Part shown: positions 8,714 to 16,656 of the stretch, piece by piece | Position numbering within the stretch: the first letter of the stretch is position 1 | How the letters are laid out: each line of letters begins with the position of its first letter | From: Verrucomicrobiota bacterium | GTDB lineage: Bacteria > Verrucomicrobiota > Verrucomicrobiia > Opitutales > Opitutaceae | DNA length: 33,258 nt | Direction of reading: 5' to 3' | Assembly: GCA_028293565.1 (NCBI GenBank) | Contig: JAQGON010000159.1 | Coordinates: 1-33,258 of the forward strand | Program-made: the position numbers and the translations under genes | Notes under the pieces: generated by a model | The model's database searches: none | What the model was told of the DNA's origin: nothing | Seen by the model: the letters and a program-made list of their open reading frames with translations, nothing else

Positions 8714-8753
8714 AATCTTCGTGGAAAGAATCGGGTGACCGAGCGACCGGCGG

Positions 8754-10073
8754 TTAATCGCGCACGATCTCGATCGGCAGCACAAAGATTCGGGTGAGGT
8801 CGCCGTTGTTTTCCGGCGACGGTTTGGCGCTTCGGTCGTACACGAGCAGCAGGCGATTCGGCGCGACCTCGACGATTTCGGTGTAAGATGACGTCTGCCA
8901 CGCCGGCGCCGCCACCACCCCGTCGGGCGAGGGCTTGGGTTGATACGTTCCGATGCGATAGGTCGGGTCCGGCGCCCAGCGATTGTGGATGTCCACGATG
9001 TCGATGTCCTGCCACTTTTCCGCACGTGCATCCGTCGAGAGCCACAACCGGATGCCGGGACGTCCCGTCGAAAGGGCAATGGTGCCGTTCGCGGTCCGCA
9101 ACAGGCTCGGCTCGACGCTGAACGCGGGAATCGCCTCGGCCGCGCTCCACGTCCGGCCCTGGTCGTGGCTGTAGGCCCGCCGCAGGTTCCACCCGCGCCC
9201 GCCGCCGACGCGGAAAACCGTCATCAGGTCGCCGTCGGCGAGTTGGATCATGCTGATCTCGTTCGGCCCCTCCGCCTCCGGCGGCAGGCCGGTGGCGTCC
9301 GCAACCGTCGAGAGATAGCGCCATGTCCGGCCCTGGTCTTCGGACGCGAGGATCACGTTCCGGTACTGGGTGTCGCCCTGCTTCAAACAGTAGCCAGTGG
9401 CGAGCAGCCGTCCGCCGACCTGCACCGCGTTGCCGTCGAAGCACAGCGGCACATAGCTGATCCGCGGCGCAATTCCCTGCACGAGTTCAGGCCCAAAAAA
9501 ACCGTAGCCCGTCGGCCGGGCCAGGTCCCAGGGCCAGTCCACGACCTTCACTCCGTGCGGCTCGAGCACGGCGCGACCGCCGCCGAGCTCCAGCCGCGTG
9601 TAGGTCGCGTCAAAATTTCGCGTCTCGCCCGGCGACGTGGCGTAGAGGTAAGCCGGAATCCCCAGCAGCGAGGAATCCGCGACCGGCGTGTAAATCATGG
9701 CCTGGTGCTCCGCGACAAAGTCCAGGCGCCGACTCCACGTCTTGCCGCCGTCCTTGGAGAGCTGGAGGCCGCTGAAGTTGCGCGGATTGTCGTTGTAGTC
9801 CGACACGAGGGAATAGGAGACCAGGATCTCGCCGGAGGGAAACCGCGCCATTGACGGGACCGGATGATTCATCACCCAGCGATGATTCGGGCCTTCCTCC
9901 CACGCCAGCTGCGCGGCGACCTGGATCGGTTCGCCGATGCGCACGCGCAGGCCGGCGAGCTTCACTTCGGTCACCGCCGCAGCGGCGGCAGTCGTCAACG
10001 CGGACAGCGCCAGTCCGGCGGCCAGCGCGAGCAGCGGAAGCCCGCGGAGAATTCGTGTCGGATTTGTTTTCAT
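8754..10073 (-). CDS. Exported Asp-box (BNR) propeller protein, sialidase-like, copy 1
   Basis: A 439-residue protein with a Sec signal peptide (about residues 1-33, LLALAAGLALSALTTAAAAA). Asp-box turns with the S-x-D-x-G-x-x-W pattern are clear (SKDGGKTW at 106-113, SEDQGRTW, SHDQGRTW), marking a multi-bladed beta-propeller like those of GH33 sialidases. The family is diverse, and the same fold serves other glycosidases and polysaccharide lyases, so the chemistry is not settled. The usual FRIP motif is not obvious (MARFPSG lies near that place). This is the last gene of the minus-strand cluster, 16 bases after copy 2, and is expected to act in the periplasm or outside the cell on released glycans. 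Confidence 0.88.
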   Translation of the reverse strand: MKTNPTRILRGLPLLALAAGLALSALTTAAAAAVTEVKLAGLRVRIGEPIQVAAQLAWEEGPNHRWVMNHPVPSMARFPSGEILVSYSLVSDYNDNPRNFSGLQLSKDGGKTWSRRLDFVAEHQAMIYTPVADSSLLGIPAYLYATSPGETRNFDATYTRLELGGGRAVLEPHGVKVVDWPWDLARPTGYGFFGPELVQGIAPRISYVPLCFDGNAVQVGGRLLATGYCLKQGDTQYRNVILASEDQGRTWRYLSTVADATGLPPEAEGPNEISMIQLADGDLMTVFRVGGGRGWNLRRAYSHDQGRTWSAAEAIPAFSVEPSLLRTANGTIALSTGRPGIRLWLSTDARAEKWQDIDIVDIHNRWAPDPTYRIGTYQPKPSPDGVVAAPAWQTSSYTEIVEVAPNRLLLVYDRSAKPSPENNGDLTRIFVLPIEIVRD

Positions 10074-10089
10074 GAGCGAAAGATTCCGG

Positions 10090-11334
10090 TCAGCGGGTGA
10101 CCTTGAGAAAGGTGCCGTAAATCGAGTTCACCGCGGTGGGCGCCTTGTCGGGGTTCAGGCCCCAGCCTTCGACAAACGGAAGATGATCGTAGACGATCAG
10201 CAGCTTGCCGGGCTCGACCTCGACCATCCCCGTGTAGCAGGTGCTTTTCTGCCGGGCATAGGGCTTGTCCGGAATGTTCACTTCGTCCGATTTGGCCACT
10301 TGGGTTGGAGTGCTCCAGGTCGAGCCGCCGTCGGCGCTGAAGCGCACGGCCACGGGTTCGGGCCGTCCGGTGCAAAAGGCCAGCAGGCCGCTTTTCATCA
10401 CCATGAGCGCCGGCTCGACGCCGTGGAATCCGAGCGACGCGGGCTTGCTCCATGTCCGGCCGTCGTCCTCCGACCAGGATTTGTACATCACGTTATTGCT
10501 GCCGCGACGCATGACGACCAGCAGCCGGCCATCGGGCAGCCGCACCATCCGCGGCTCGCCAAAGCCCTCCGCTTTTTTCTCCCCCTCGCGCGCGAGCGCG
10601 GCCCTGGCCTCCTCATCGCCGGCGATCGTGCTGAGGTACTGCCAGTTTTTTCCCGCCCGGTCCGCCTTGACGACGATGGTCCGGAAAAATTCATCCCCTT
10701 CCAGCTTGCCGTACATCGTCGTGAGCCATCCGCCGTCACGGGACGCGGAGGTCGTGCCGCTGAAGAGGATCAAGGCCGCCTCCTTGATCTTTCCCAGGCC
10801 GAGAGTGCCGCTGTCATGGATGGTGCCGTCCATTTTCCGCCGGACCGCCGGCTGGGGAAGATGGATCTGCACGTCGCGGCTCAACAAAATCGTGTTCCCC
10901 CCGGCGCTCAACCGGGCGGAGCTCGCCTGCAGGTTCCGGTAATCGTCGCCCGGCCCCGGCAGCGGGTAACCGGCCACAATCTCCAGGCTGCCGTCGGGCA
11001 GCGACGGATCGCGGGTATAGGAGGCCTCGCGGTAGAGCATGCCGCCGGTGTTGCGCATGCCCCAGGTCCTGCCGCCGTCCTTCGAGATCACATAGCCCCA
11101 GAAGTTTCCCTCCACGTCGTCCGTGTCGGCGTCGAGACTGAAGTCGCAGATCAGTTCTCCCGTCGAGAGCATCTGCAGCGAGGGAAAATAGCCGTACTTG
11201 TGGCTTTCGTGGACCGTCACCGTGTCGAGGACCTCCACCGCAGGTCCCGCCCGACCCGCCATGGGAATGGCGAGCAAAAGCCCGAGCAGCGGAACGATTC
11301 CGGGCCGGGCAGCCTTGGTTGTTTTCATCATCAT
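10090..11334 (-). CDS. Exported Asp-box (BNR) propeller protein, sialidase-like, copy 2
   Basis: A 414-residue protein with a signal peptide (LLGLLLAIPMAGRAG) and Asp-boxes SKDGGRTW, SEDDGRTW and SADGGSTW. A glutamate-rich middle (GEKKAEGFGEPRMVRLPDGRL) precedes a blade often seen in the sialidase superfamily (PRMVRLPDGRLLVVMRRG). Three successive Met codons open the frame; I keep the first at 11334. It sits 40 bases after copy 3 and 16 bases before copy 1, in what looks like one transcript. Its sequence is clearly different from the neighbouring copies, so this is not recent tandem duplication. Exo-sialidase is the closest named activity, but related lyase or glycosidase activity is equally possible. 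Confidence 0.88.
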   Translation of the reverse strand: MMMKTTKAARPGIVPLLGLLLAIPMAGRAGPAVEVLDTVTVHESHKYGYFPSLQMLSTGELICDFSLDADTDDVEGNFWGYVISKDGGRTWGMRNTGGMLYREASYTRDPSLPDGSLEIVAGYPLPGPGDDYRNLQASSARLSAGGNTILLSRDVQIHLPQPAVRRKMDGTIHDSGTLGLGKIKEAALILFSGTTSASRDGGWLTTMYGKLEGDEFFRTIVVKADRAGKNWQYLSTIAGDEEARAALAREGEKKAEGFGEPRMVRLPDGRLLVVMRRGSNNVMYKSWSEDDGRTWSKPASLGFHGVEPALMVMKSGLLAFCTGRPEPVAVRFSADGGSTWSTPTQVAKSDEVNIPDKPYARQKSTCYTGMVEVEPGKLLIVYDHLPFVEGWGLNPDKAPTAVNSIYGTFLKVTR

Positions 11335-11374
11335 AAATTTTCGGCGCGGTCAGGACCGACTGCGGCGCCATGTG

Positions 11375-12472
11375 TCACAAGATCCGGAGTTTGACATAGC
11401 GGATGCCGTGGCCGGAGGGCTGCAGCGCCCAGAGGGTGATCAGGAGCGTCCCGTCCGAGAGCGGAGTGACCGAGGGCTCGCCGAAGGCGAAACTGGTCCA
11501 GTCCTTGAAATCCGCCGTCGCATTCCCGCGCGTCGCGACCTCCGCCGCCCAGATCCGCTGGTTGGCGAGAAGGCCGAAGTCGGACTCGGTGGGCCGCGCA
11601 ACCGCGAGCCACACGCCGATGTCCCCCTGTTTGCGCTGATTGTAGACGAACAGGGCGCGACCGTCCGGCAGCGGCGCGAGGGCCGTGGACTGTCCGAGCG
11701 TCCCGGTCGATCCGGTCGGTCCCCACGTCGCGCCCCCATCCTGGGAGATCGCATATTTGTTCATTTGAGGAGTGTCGCCCAGAATGTGCCAGCCCGTGCC
11801 GAGCAGCCGTCCATCCGAGAGCTCCACGACCCAGGACTCGGCGCCGACCGAGTTGACGTCCGAGAAACGCAGCATGGTGCTGTGCTGCCAGGACCGGCCG
11901 TTGTTCCGGCTGACGAGGCAGATCACCTGGTTCTGCTGCACCCGCAACGCGGGATCGAACGTGTTGTACGGCGCATAGCAGCAGACCATGTGTCCTGCCC
12001 GCGTGAGGCACATCGCTCCCGCGGCTTCGGCGCTGCCGGCGATCGGCATGGGGATGACCGAGAACGGGGACCACGTGTGCCCGCTGTTGCCCGACCGGGC
12101 CCACACCAGCTCGTTTTGCTTCAGGCCCTTGGTGGCGTCGGACCACGCGAGTTCGCCCGGATGATCGATGGGCGTCCGCATGCCGAAGAAATGGAAATCG
12201 CCGGAGGGCGCCGCGCTGATCGACCCGAAGATCGAGAAGCGATCCTGGATTTCCGGCCAGAGCGGCTGGGCCTCCGACCAGGAGAGGCCGCCGTCGCCGG
12301 AGCGCGCGATCATCGGCTTGAAGTCATTGCCGCCCGACACGGACTGGGCGACGAACGTGCAGACGACTTCGCCGTTGCGCGCCTGCACGCAGCGCGACCC
12401 GGCCGCGATGCTGGTCGGGCCGCCGGGAGTGCGCTGCGAGACGAACCCTTCGGAGATGATTTCGTAGTTCAT
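11375..12472 (-). CDS. Leaderless Asp-box (BNR) propeller protein, sialidase-like, copy 3
   Basis: A 365-residue protein with four Asp-box-like turns (SGDGGLSW, SGNSGHTW, SRNNGRSW, SQDGGATW). The start at 12472 is supported by its ATGA overlap with the stop of the lyase gene ahead of it. The frame is open further upstream, but that stretch is the lyase coding region on the same strand in another frame. From MNYEIISEGFVSQRT there is no signal peptide, unlike the other four copies, so it should stay in the cytoplasm. Translational coupling to the lyase suggests the two proteins act on consecutive intermediates inside the cell. Confidence 0.87.
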   Translation of the reverse strand: MNYEIISEGFVSQRTPGGPTSIAAGSRCVQARNGEVVCTFVAQSVSGGNDFKPMIARSGDGGLSWSEAQPLWPEIQDRFSIFGSISAAPSGDFHFFGMRTPIDHPGELAWSDATKGLKQNELVWARSGNSGHTWSPFSVIPMPIAGSAEAAGAMCLTRAGHMVCCYAPYNTFDPALRVQQNQVICLVSRNNGRSWQHSTMLRFSDVNSVGAESWVVELSDGRLLGTGWHILGDTPQMNKYAISQDGGATWGPTGSTGTLGQSTALAPLPDGRALFVYNQRKQGDIGVWLAVARPTESDFGLLANQRIWAAEVATRGNATADFKDWTSFAFGEPSVTPLSDGTLLITLWALQPSGHGIRYVKLRIL

Positions 12473-13449
12473 GAGGAGGCGCCACGCGACGCGGGATTCT
12501 TCGAGCCCTGCCCGGGCAGCAGCTCGGGCGTGTTTTTCCGGCACCATGCGAGGACCTGCTTGACGTGCCGCTGGCTGCCACTGCGGTACGGCGACTGGCA
12601 GCGTAGGCCGACGTCGCCGCCGCCCGCCACGCGCTGGATGCGATCGACTGCGGAATCCCACAGGCCTTCGTCCTTCACCATCGGAACCAGCGCCTCGTAG
12701 AGGAAACGCCGGATCGAGGCGGCCAGCGGCGCGGCCTCGCGCATCCGTCCGGCGGCGCAGAGTTCATAAAGTTCGACGACCTTGCGCGCGTTGAACCCGG
12801 TGATGGAGCAATATCCGCCGCGTCCGCCCGCGGGGATTCGCTCGTGGAAATCCTCCCCGCCGAAGATGGCGATGTCCGGGGCGGCGCGGAGCATCGCCCT
12901 CACCTGTTTCAAATCGCTGCCGGTGTCCTTCGTCCCGATGAAGGTCGGGACGGCCGCGGCGATCTCGCCGAGCAGCGCCGGCGTCAGTTTCCGCTTCGAG
13001 CGGCTGGTGAGATAGAGGATGATCGGCGTCGCGCCGGCCTCGGCCGCAATTTCCTTCACGAAGCGCTTCACCTCGTCGTCCTTCAGCTCGAGCCAGAACG
13101 GCAGCGCGATCTGGATGGCGTCGGCGCCGGCCTTCAGGGCGACGCGAATGCGCTGGTTCGCGGTGCGGGTGCTCAGCGCCGTGGCGCCGATCTGGATCGG
13201 CAGGCCGACGTCGTGTGCCTGCTCGCACGCGATCCGGGTGATGCGCTCGTAGGTCGCATCGTCCTGGGCATAGTACTCGCCCGTGGTGCCGCCCGTGTAG
13301 ACTCCGTGAACGCCGGTTCCCCCGTAGGAACGGACCTCGCGCTCGAACCGGCGCGGATCCAGTTCATCGCGATCGGTCCAGGGGACGATCAGGGCACTCC
13401 AGACACCGTGAAGGTTCTGGCGGGTGAGTTTTTTGATTTTGGCGGGCAT
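12469..13449 (-). CDS. DapA/NanA-family aldolase or dehydratase, copy 1
   Basis: This 326-residue protein is a class I (Schiff-base) TIM-barrel lyase of the dihydrodipicolinate synthase/N-acetylneuraminate lyase family. Visible motifs are the carboxylate-binding GGTTGE (53-58), the catalytic Tyr146 and the Schiff-base Lys174 (FIGTKDTGSD). After Tyr146, family members usually read Y-N-x-P; here it is YLTSRSKRK, so the substrate loop is altered. It is therefore unlikely to be the housekeeping DapA and more likely cleaves or dehydrates a 2-keto-3-deoxy sugar acid. It follows the MFS permease by 33 bases and overlaps copy 3 of the Asp-box proteins by four bases (ATGA). Confidence 0.92.
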   Translation of the reverse strand: MPAKIKKLTRQNLHGVWSALIVPWTDRDELDPRRFEREVRSYGGTGVHGVYTGGTTGEYYAQDDATYERITRIACEQAHDVGLPIQIGATALSTRTANQRIRVALKAGADAIQIALPFWLELKDDEVKRFVKEIAAEAGATPIILYLTSRSKRKLTPALLGEIAAAVPTFIGTKDTGSDLKQVRAMLRAAPDIAIFGGEDFHERIPAGGRGGYCSITGFNARKVVELYELCAAGRMREAAPLAASIRRFLYEALVPMVKDEGLWDSAVDRIQRVAGGGDVGLRCQSPYRSGSQRHVKQVLAWCRKNTPELLPGQGSKNPASRGASS

Positions 13450-13482
13450 GGGAGAGTCGATTCGGAATTTGGGAGAACCGGG

Positions 13483-14835
13483 TCAGGCGGGCTGGGCGCG
13501 GTCGGCGTCGGTCAGGTCCTCGGGACGCGGACGCGGGTGCGAGGGCAGTTTGACGATCACCATGACCGTCGTGAAAACCAGGATGGCCAGGGCGACCCAG
13601 AAACTGGTCCGCAGGCTCCACGTGTCAGAAATCCAGCCGTACATCACCGGCGCGAATCCCACGAGGCTCGAGAGCAGGGTCAGAAACGCGATGTTGCGGC
13701 GGACCTGCGACGTCGGTGAGCACTGCACGGGATAGTTCATGTAATACACCCCGAACAGTTCGCCGGCGCCGTTGATGCCGAACGCCAGGAGGAACCAGTA
13801 GCCCGGCACGAAGAGCACCCACAGCACGCCCGCGATCTGCAGGCCGGCGGTCACAAGGAGGGAGGCCTTGGGATTGGTCTTCGTGAGCAGCCAGCCCAGG
13901 AAGAATCCCGCGAGGATCTTGAAGAAGAACCGCAGCGTCAGTTCATATCCGACCAGGTCCTCCGACATCCGGCCGACGGCCTCGTAGGTGAAGAGACTCA
14001 TGTTCGTCTGCACCAGGTTGCCGCAGTACATGAGGAGGTAGGCAAGGCTCGCGATCAGCAGGACGCGGTAACGGAGGAAGGCTTTGAATCCGCCGACAAT
14101 CGCCGTGCTGAAACTCTCCCGCTGGACATCCACGCTCGGGACCGGAATCCGGTAGAGCCGAACCAGAAAAGCGGCCAGTCCGGTGCAGGCGGCGCTCATG
14201 GCGAAGAGGAGCGCGTAGTTGCGCGGATACGGGACGCCCAGCCACGAAGGCGGAGTCCAGCCAAAGACTTTTCCCTCCAGCAAAAGCTGCGCGCCCAGCG
14301 AGCCGACGACGGCAAATGCGGGGCCCCAGCCGAAGGCGAGGCCGAGCGCCTTGCCGCGGAGCCGCGCGGAGACCCCGCGGTTCAACGCCTCCCAACCCAT
14401 GATGTTGATCACGCCGTTGGCGGCGCCGAGGACGCCGGCGTGCACCACGAGCGCGGCCACGATCAATCCGCCCGAAGGCTGCGCGAGGAGCGTGGCCGCC
14501 AACGCGATGCCCATCAGGGCCGACAGGCTGTAGGACAGACCCATCATCATCTTGAATTGGCGGGCAGCCGGGTACAGCCAGGTCACCACCAGCGGGACCC
14601 ACGCCATGCCGAGAAAGACGGTGCTGGGAAGATTCGCGACCACGTCCGACGTATGCAGACGCTTGCAAAGCCCGGCTTGCACGAAACCCACATAAAGCGC
14701 CGGCGCCGCAAGGTAGGTCAGCGAAATCTGCGCCGCGTAGATCCGGCAGTTGCGGATCTGGAGCCGGAGTTCCAGCGGGCAATCGCCCGACCCGGTCCCG
14801 GCGGCGGCCTCGGTCCCTTTGGGCGAGTCACCCAT
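13483..14835 (-). CDS. MFS permease
   Basis: A 450-residue integral membrane protein with about 12 hydrophobic helices in two halves and a short cytoplasmic N-terminus of roughly 35 residues. The loop after TM4 (NRGVSARLRGKALGLAFGWG) and the central loop between the halves (YRIPVPSVDVQRESF) match the major facilitator layout. Its ATG overlaps the end of the amidohydrolase gene by 8 bases (14828-14835), and a lyase gene follows 33 bases on, so it belongs to the cluster's transcript. It most probably imports the sugar or sugar acid released by the secreted Asp-box proteins. Substrate is not readable. Confidence 0.9.
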   Translation of the reverse strand: MGDSPKGTEAAAGTGSGDCPLELRLQIRNCRIYAAQISLTYLAAPALYVGFVQAGLCKRLHTSDVVANLPSTVFLGMAWVPLVVTWLYPAARQFKMMMGLSYSLSALMGIALAATLLAQPSGGLIVAALVVHAGVLGAANGVINIMGWEALNRGVSARLRGKALGLAFGWGPAFAVVGSLGAQLLLEGKVFGWTPPSWLGVPYPRNYALLFAMSAACTGLAAFLVRLYRIPVPSVDVQRESFSTAIVGGFKAFLRYRVLLIASLAYLLMYCGNLVQTNMSLFTYEAVGRMSEDLVGYELTLRFFFKILAGFFLGWLLTKTNPKASLLVTAGLQIAGVLWVLFVPGYWFLLAFGINGAGELFGVYYMNYPVQCSPTSQVRRNIAFLTLLSSLVGFAPVMYGWISDTWSLRTSFWVALAILVFTTVMVIVKLPSHPRPRPEDLTDADRAQPA

Positions 14836-15682
14836 TTCGGGAGAACGGCCGGCGGGCCAGGTGCGAATCCAGCCTGAAGAATTTCAGCGCGTTTTCGCGC
14901 AGGATGAGGCGCTTGGCTTTGGCCGGAATTTCCGCGGCTTCGATCCGCGTGCGCTGCATCGCCACGTGATAGAGCGGCGTGTCGCTGCCGAACAGCAGCC
15001 GCTCGGCGCCGATTTCCTTCACCGCCCATTCCACCAATCCCGGCAGAATGCTGCGCGAGCTGGAGGTATCGACCCAAAGGTTGCCGTGCTTCGCGGCCTG
15101 GATCGCGCGAACCTGCAGGTCGGGCCGCCCGTTGCCGCCCGCGCCATTGCCCAAGTGCGCCAGCAGCATGCGAACCGCTGGATAGCGATTGGCGAAAGGG
15201 ACGAAATCCGCCGGCAGGCTGTTGGGACAGCCGCTGTGCGTCATCACCGGCGCGTCCACCTCTTCGAAGAATTTGAACAACGCGTCGCCGTGATCGGAGA
15301 TGCGATAGCAATGCTCCTCCGGGTGAATCTTGATTCCGACGCACCACTTCGTCTTGAGCATGCTCCTCGCCTGATCGTACGTCTTCGGCTGGAGCGGATT
15401 GACGATCACATACTGGAGCAGCCCCGCCACGGACGGGATCACGCGAAAGGCTTCATTGTTGCCCGCCACCACGTCCGTGTCGGTCCCGCGCGGCATCAGG
15501 CCCGAGAGCGGGGAGACGACGGTCCACCCCACTCCGCAGGCCTTGGCCCGCGCGGTGACGTCCTTCGCCGAGGCGCTCATGAACTGGCACACCAGTTTGT
15601 TGCTGCGTTCGATGGCCGTGCTCGGCGGATAAACCCCGTAGTGACCATGGACGTCAATTGCGTTAATGTCGGTGTTACTCAT
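14828..15682 (-). CDS. Amidohydrolase-family (COG2159 type) metal hydrolase or lactonase, copy 1
   Basis: This 284-residue TIM-barrel enzyme keeps the full set of metal and catalytic residues: His12-x-His14 (DVHGHYG), a Lys/His strand (GIKIHPEEH), His149 (MTHSG), His176 (AHLGNG) and the terminal Asp234 (FGSDTP). The C-terminus ILRENALKFFRL is typical. The family includes lactonases of sugar-acid pathways and non-oxidative decarboxylases. In this context hydrolysis of an aldonolactone is a reasonable guess. It heads the second module of the cluster. A 16-base perfect palindrome lies two bases upstream of its ATG and shared element A lies 57-75 bases upstream, so it probably has its own promoter. 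No Shine-Dalgarno is visible. Confidence 0.9.
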   Translation of the reverse strand: MSNTDINAIDVHGHYGVYPPSTAIERSNKLVCQFMSASAKDVTARAKACGVGWTVVSPLSGLMPRGTDTDVVAGNNEAFRVIPSVAGLLQYVIVNPLQPKTYDQARSMLKTKWCVGIKIHPEEHCYRISDHGDALFKFFEEVDAPVMTHSGCPNSLPADFVPFANRYPAVRMLLAHLGNGAGGNGRPDLQVRAIQAAKHGNLWVDTSSSRSILPGLVEWAVKEIGAERLLFGSDTPLYHVAMQRTRIEAAEIPAKAKRLILRENALKFFRLDSHLARRPFSRNG

Positions 15683-15684
15683 TT

Positions 15685-15700
15685 GTAATTAGTTAATTAC
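15685..15700. promoter_or_regulatory. 16-bp perfect palindrome at the amidohydrolase start
   Basis: GTAATTA-GT-TAATTAC is a perfect 7-2-7 inverted repeat that ends two bases before the ATG at 15682. It covers the place where a ribosome site would be. It could be a repressor operator, an mRNA hairpin that tunes initiation, or part of an AT-rich leader that keeps the start unstructured. Confidence 0.5.
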
Positions 15701-15738
15701 GAACCATTATCAGGCGGAGGCGACGCGGCGGGCCCGGA

Positions 15739-15764
15739 CGTAATATTCAAATATATTCAAATAT
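15739..15764 (-). promoter_or_regulatory. Shared upstream element, site A
   Basis: Read toward the amidohydrolase gene, 15757-15739 is AATATATTTGAATATTACG, similar to sites B and C. The surrounding AT-rich patch also contains two perfect tandem copies of ATTCAAATAT (15745-15764). It stands out in a GC-rich cluster and splits the 11-gene run into two modules. It may be an internal promoter, an operator, or both. Confidence 0.5.
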
Positions 15765-15787
15765 TCGTACGCGAGCACAATTTGCTT

Positions 15788-16579
15788 TCACCGCGCCGAA
15801 TAGCCGCCGTCCACTGCGAGCGTGGAACCCGTGATGTAGCTCGCGGCATCGCTGAGCAGGAAGACGACTGCGCCGCTGACCTCCGCGGGTTCGGCCATGC
15901 GGCCGAGCGCCGTCATCTTGCCGTACCGGGCCACAAATTCGGCGGGATCAGGATGCAGCTCGTCCGTGATCCCGCCTGGGGCGACCGTGTTGGCGCGCAC
16001 GCCCTTCGGGCCGTAGTGCGCGGCCATGAACCGGGTCAGGTTCGTCATGCCGGCCTTGTGGAAAAAATAATCGGGCGCGGATTTCATCGTCGTTCCTTCA
16101 TAGAGCCAGGGGTTCGGTCCGCCGATGCCGTGGATCGAGGAGATGCTGACGATGCTGCCGCTGCCCCGCGCGGCCATGGCATCGCCGAACGCCCGCACGG
16201 TGGCGAAATACCCGGTTGCATTGGTCGCCATCGATTGCTGCCAGCGGGCAATGTCGTCGTTCCATCCGCCGCGCATCGGATAATTCATGGCGTTGTAGAC
16301 CAACCCGTCGATGCGCTGATGCTCCGCCAGCACGCGGTCGCGCAGGCCGAGAACGTCCGGCTCCGAATCGGGAGTGCATTCTTCCCCGTGCACATCGAAG
16401 CCCCGAGCTCTTTCCGCCACTGCGATCGCCTCCGCCTTCGCGCGCTGTCGCGAGGTGATCACCACGGTTGCCCCCGCGTTCGCGAGGGCTGTCACCAAAG
16501 CCGGCCCGAGCAGCCCCGGCCCGCCGATTTGCACGATGACTTTTCCCGTCAGGGAAAATTGCGGGACAGGGTTAATCAC
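15788..16579 (-). CDS. Short-chain dehydrogenase/reductase (SDR)
   Basis: A 263-residue classical SDR with catalytic Asn120, Ser147 or Ser148 (SIVSISSIHG), Tyr171 and Lys175 (YFFHK), and the C-terminal ITGSTLAVDGGYSAR. The cofactor motif is unusual: GGPGLLG (19-25) where TGxxxGxG is expected, and the NNAG motif reads YNAM. 'TSRQRAKAE' after the second strand gives an Arg where NADP-preferring enzymes have a basic residue (tentative). The start is a GTG with no ribosome site. It is the last gene of the first module, 77 bases after an Asp-box protein. Oxidation of a sugar or sugar-acid hydroxyl is the likely role. Confidence 0.9.
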   Translation of the reverse strand: MINPVPQFSLTGKVIVQIGGPGLLGPALVTALANAGATVVITSRQRAKAEAIAVAERARGFDVHGEECTPDSEPDVLGLRDRVLAEHQRIDGLVYNAMNYPMRGGWNDDIARWQQSMATNATGYFATVRAFGDAMAARGSGSIVSISSIHGIGGPNPWLYEGTTMKSAPDYFFHKAGMTNLTRFMAAHYGPKGVRANTVAPGGITDELHPDPAEFVARYGKMTALGRMAEPAEVSGAVVFLLSDAASYITGSTLAVDGGYSAR

Positions 16580-16656
16580 GCGCGGAAGCTTATGGGTGGT
16601 TCAACATTGCGCTCACCGCCGGCAGCGATCGGCCAGCTGGGAGACGCGATCCGTGC

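Noticed and set aside
9937-12700. Two plus-strand frames of about 490-500 codons across the Asp-box genes
   Set aside because: Opposite strand of clear Asp-box proteins; no family features.
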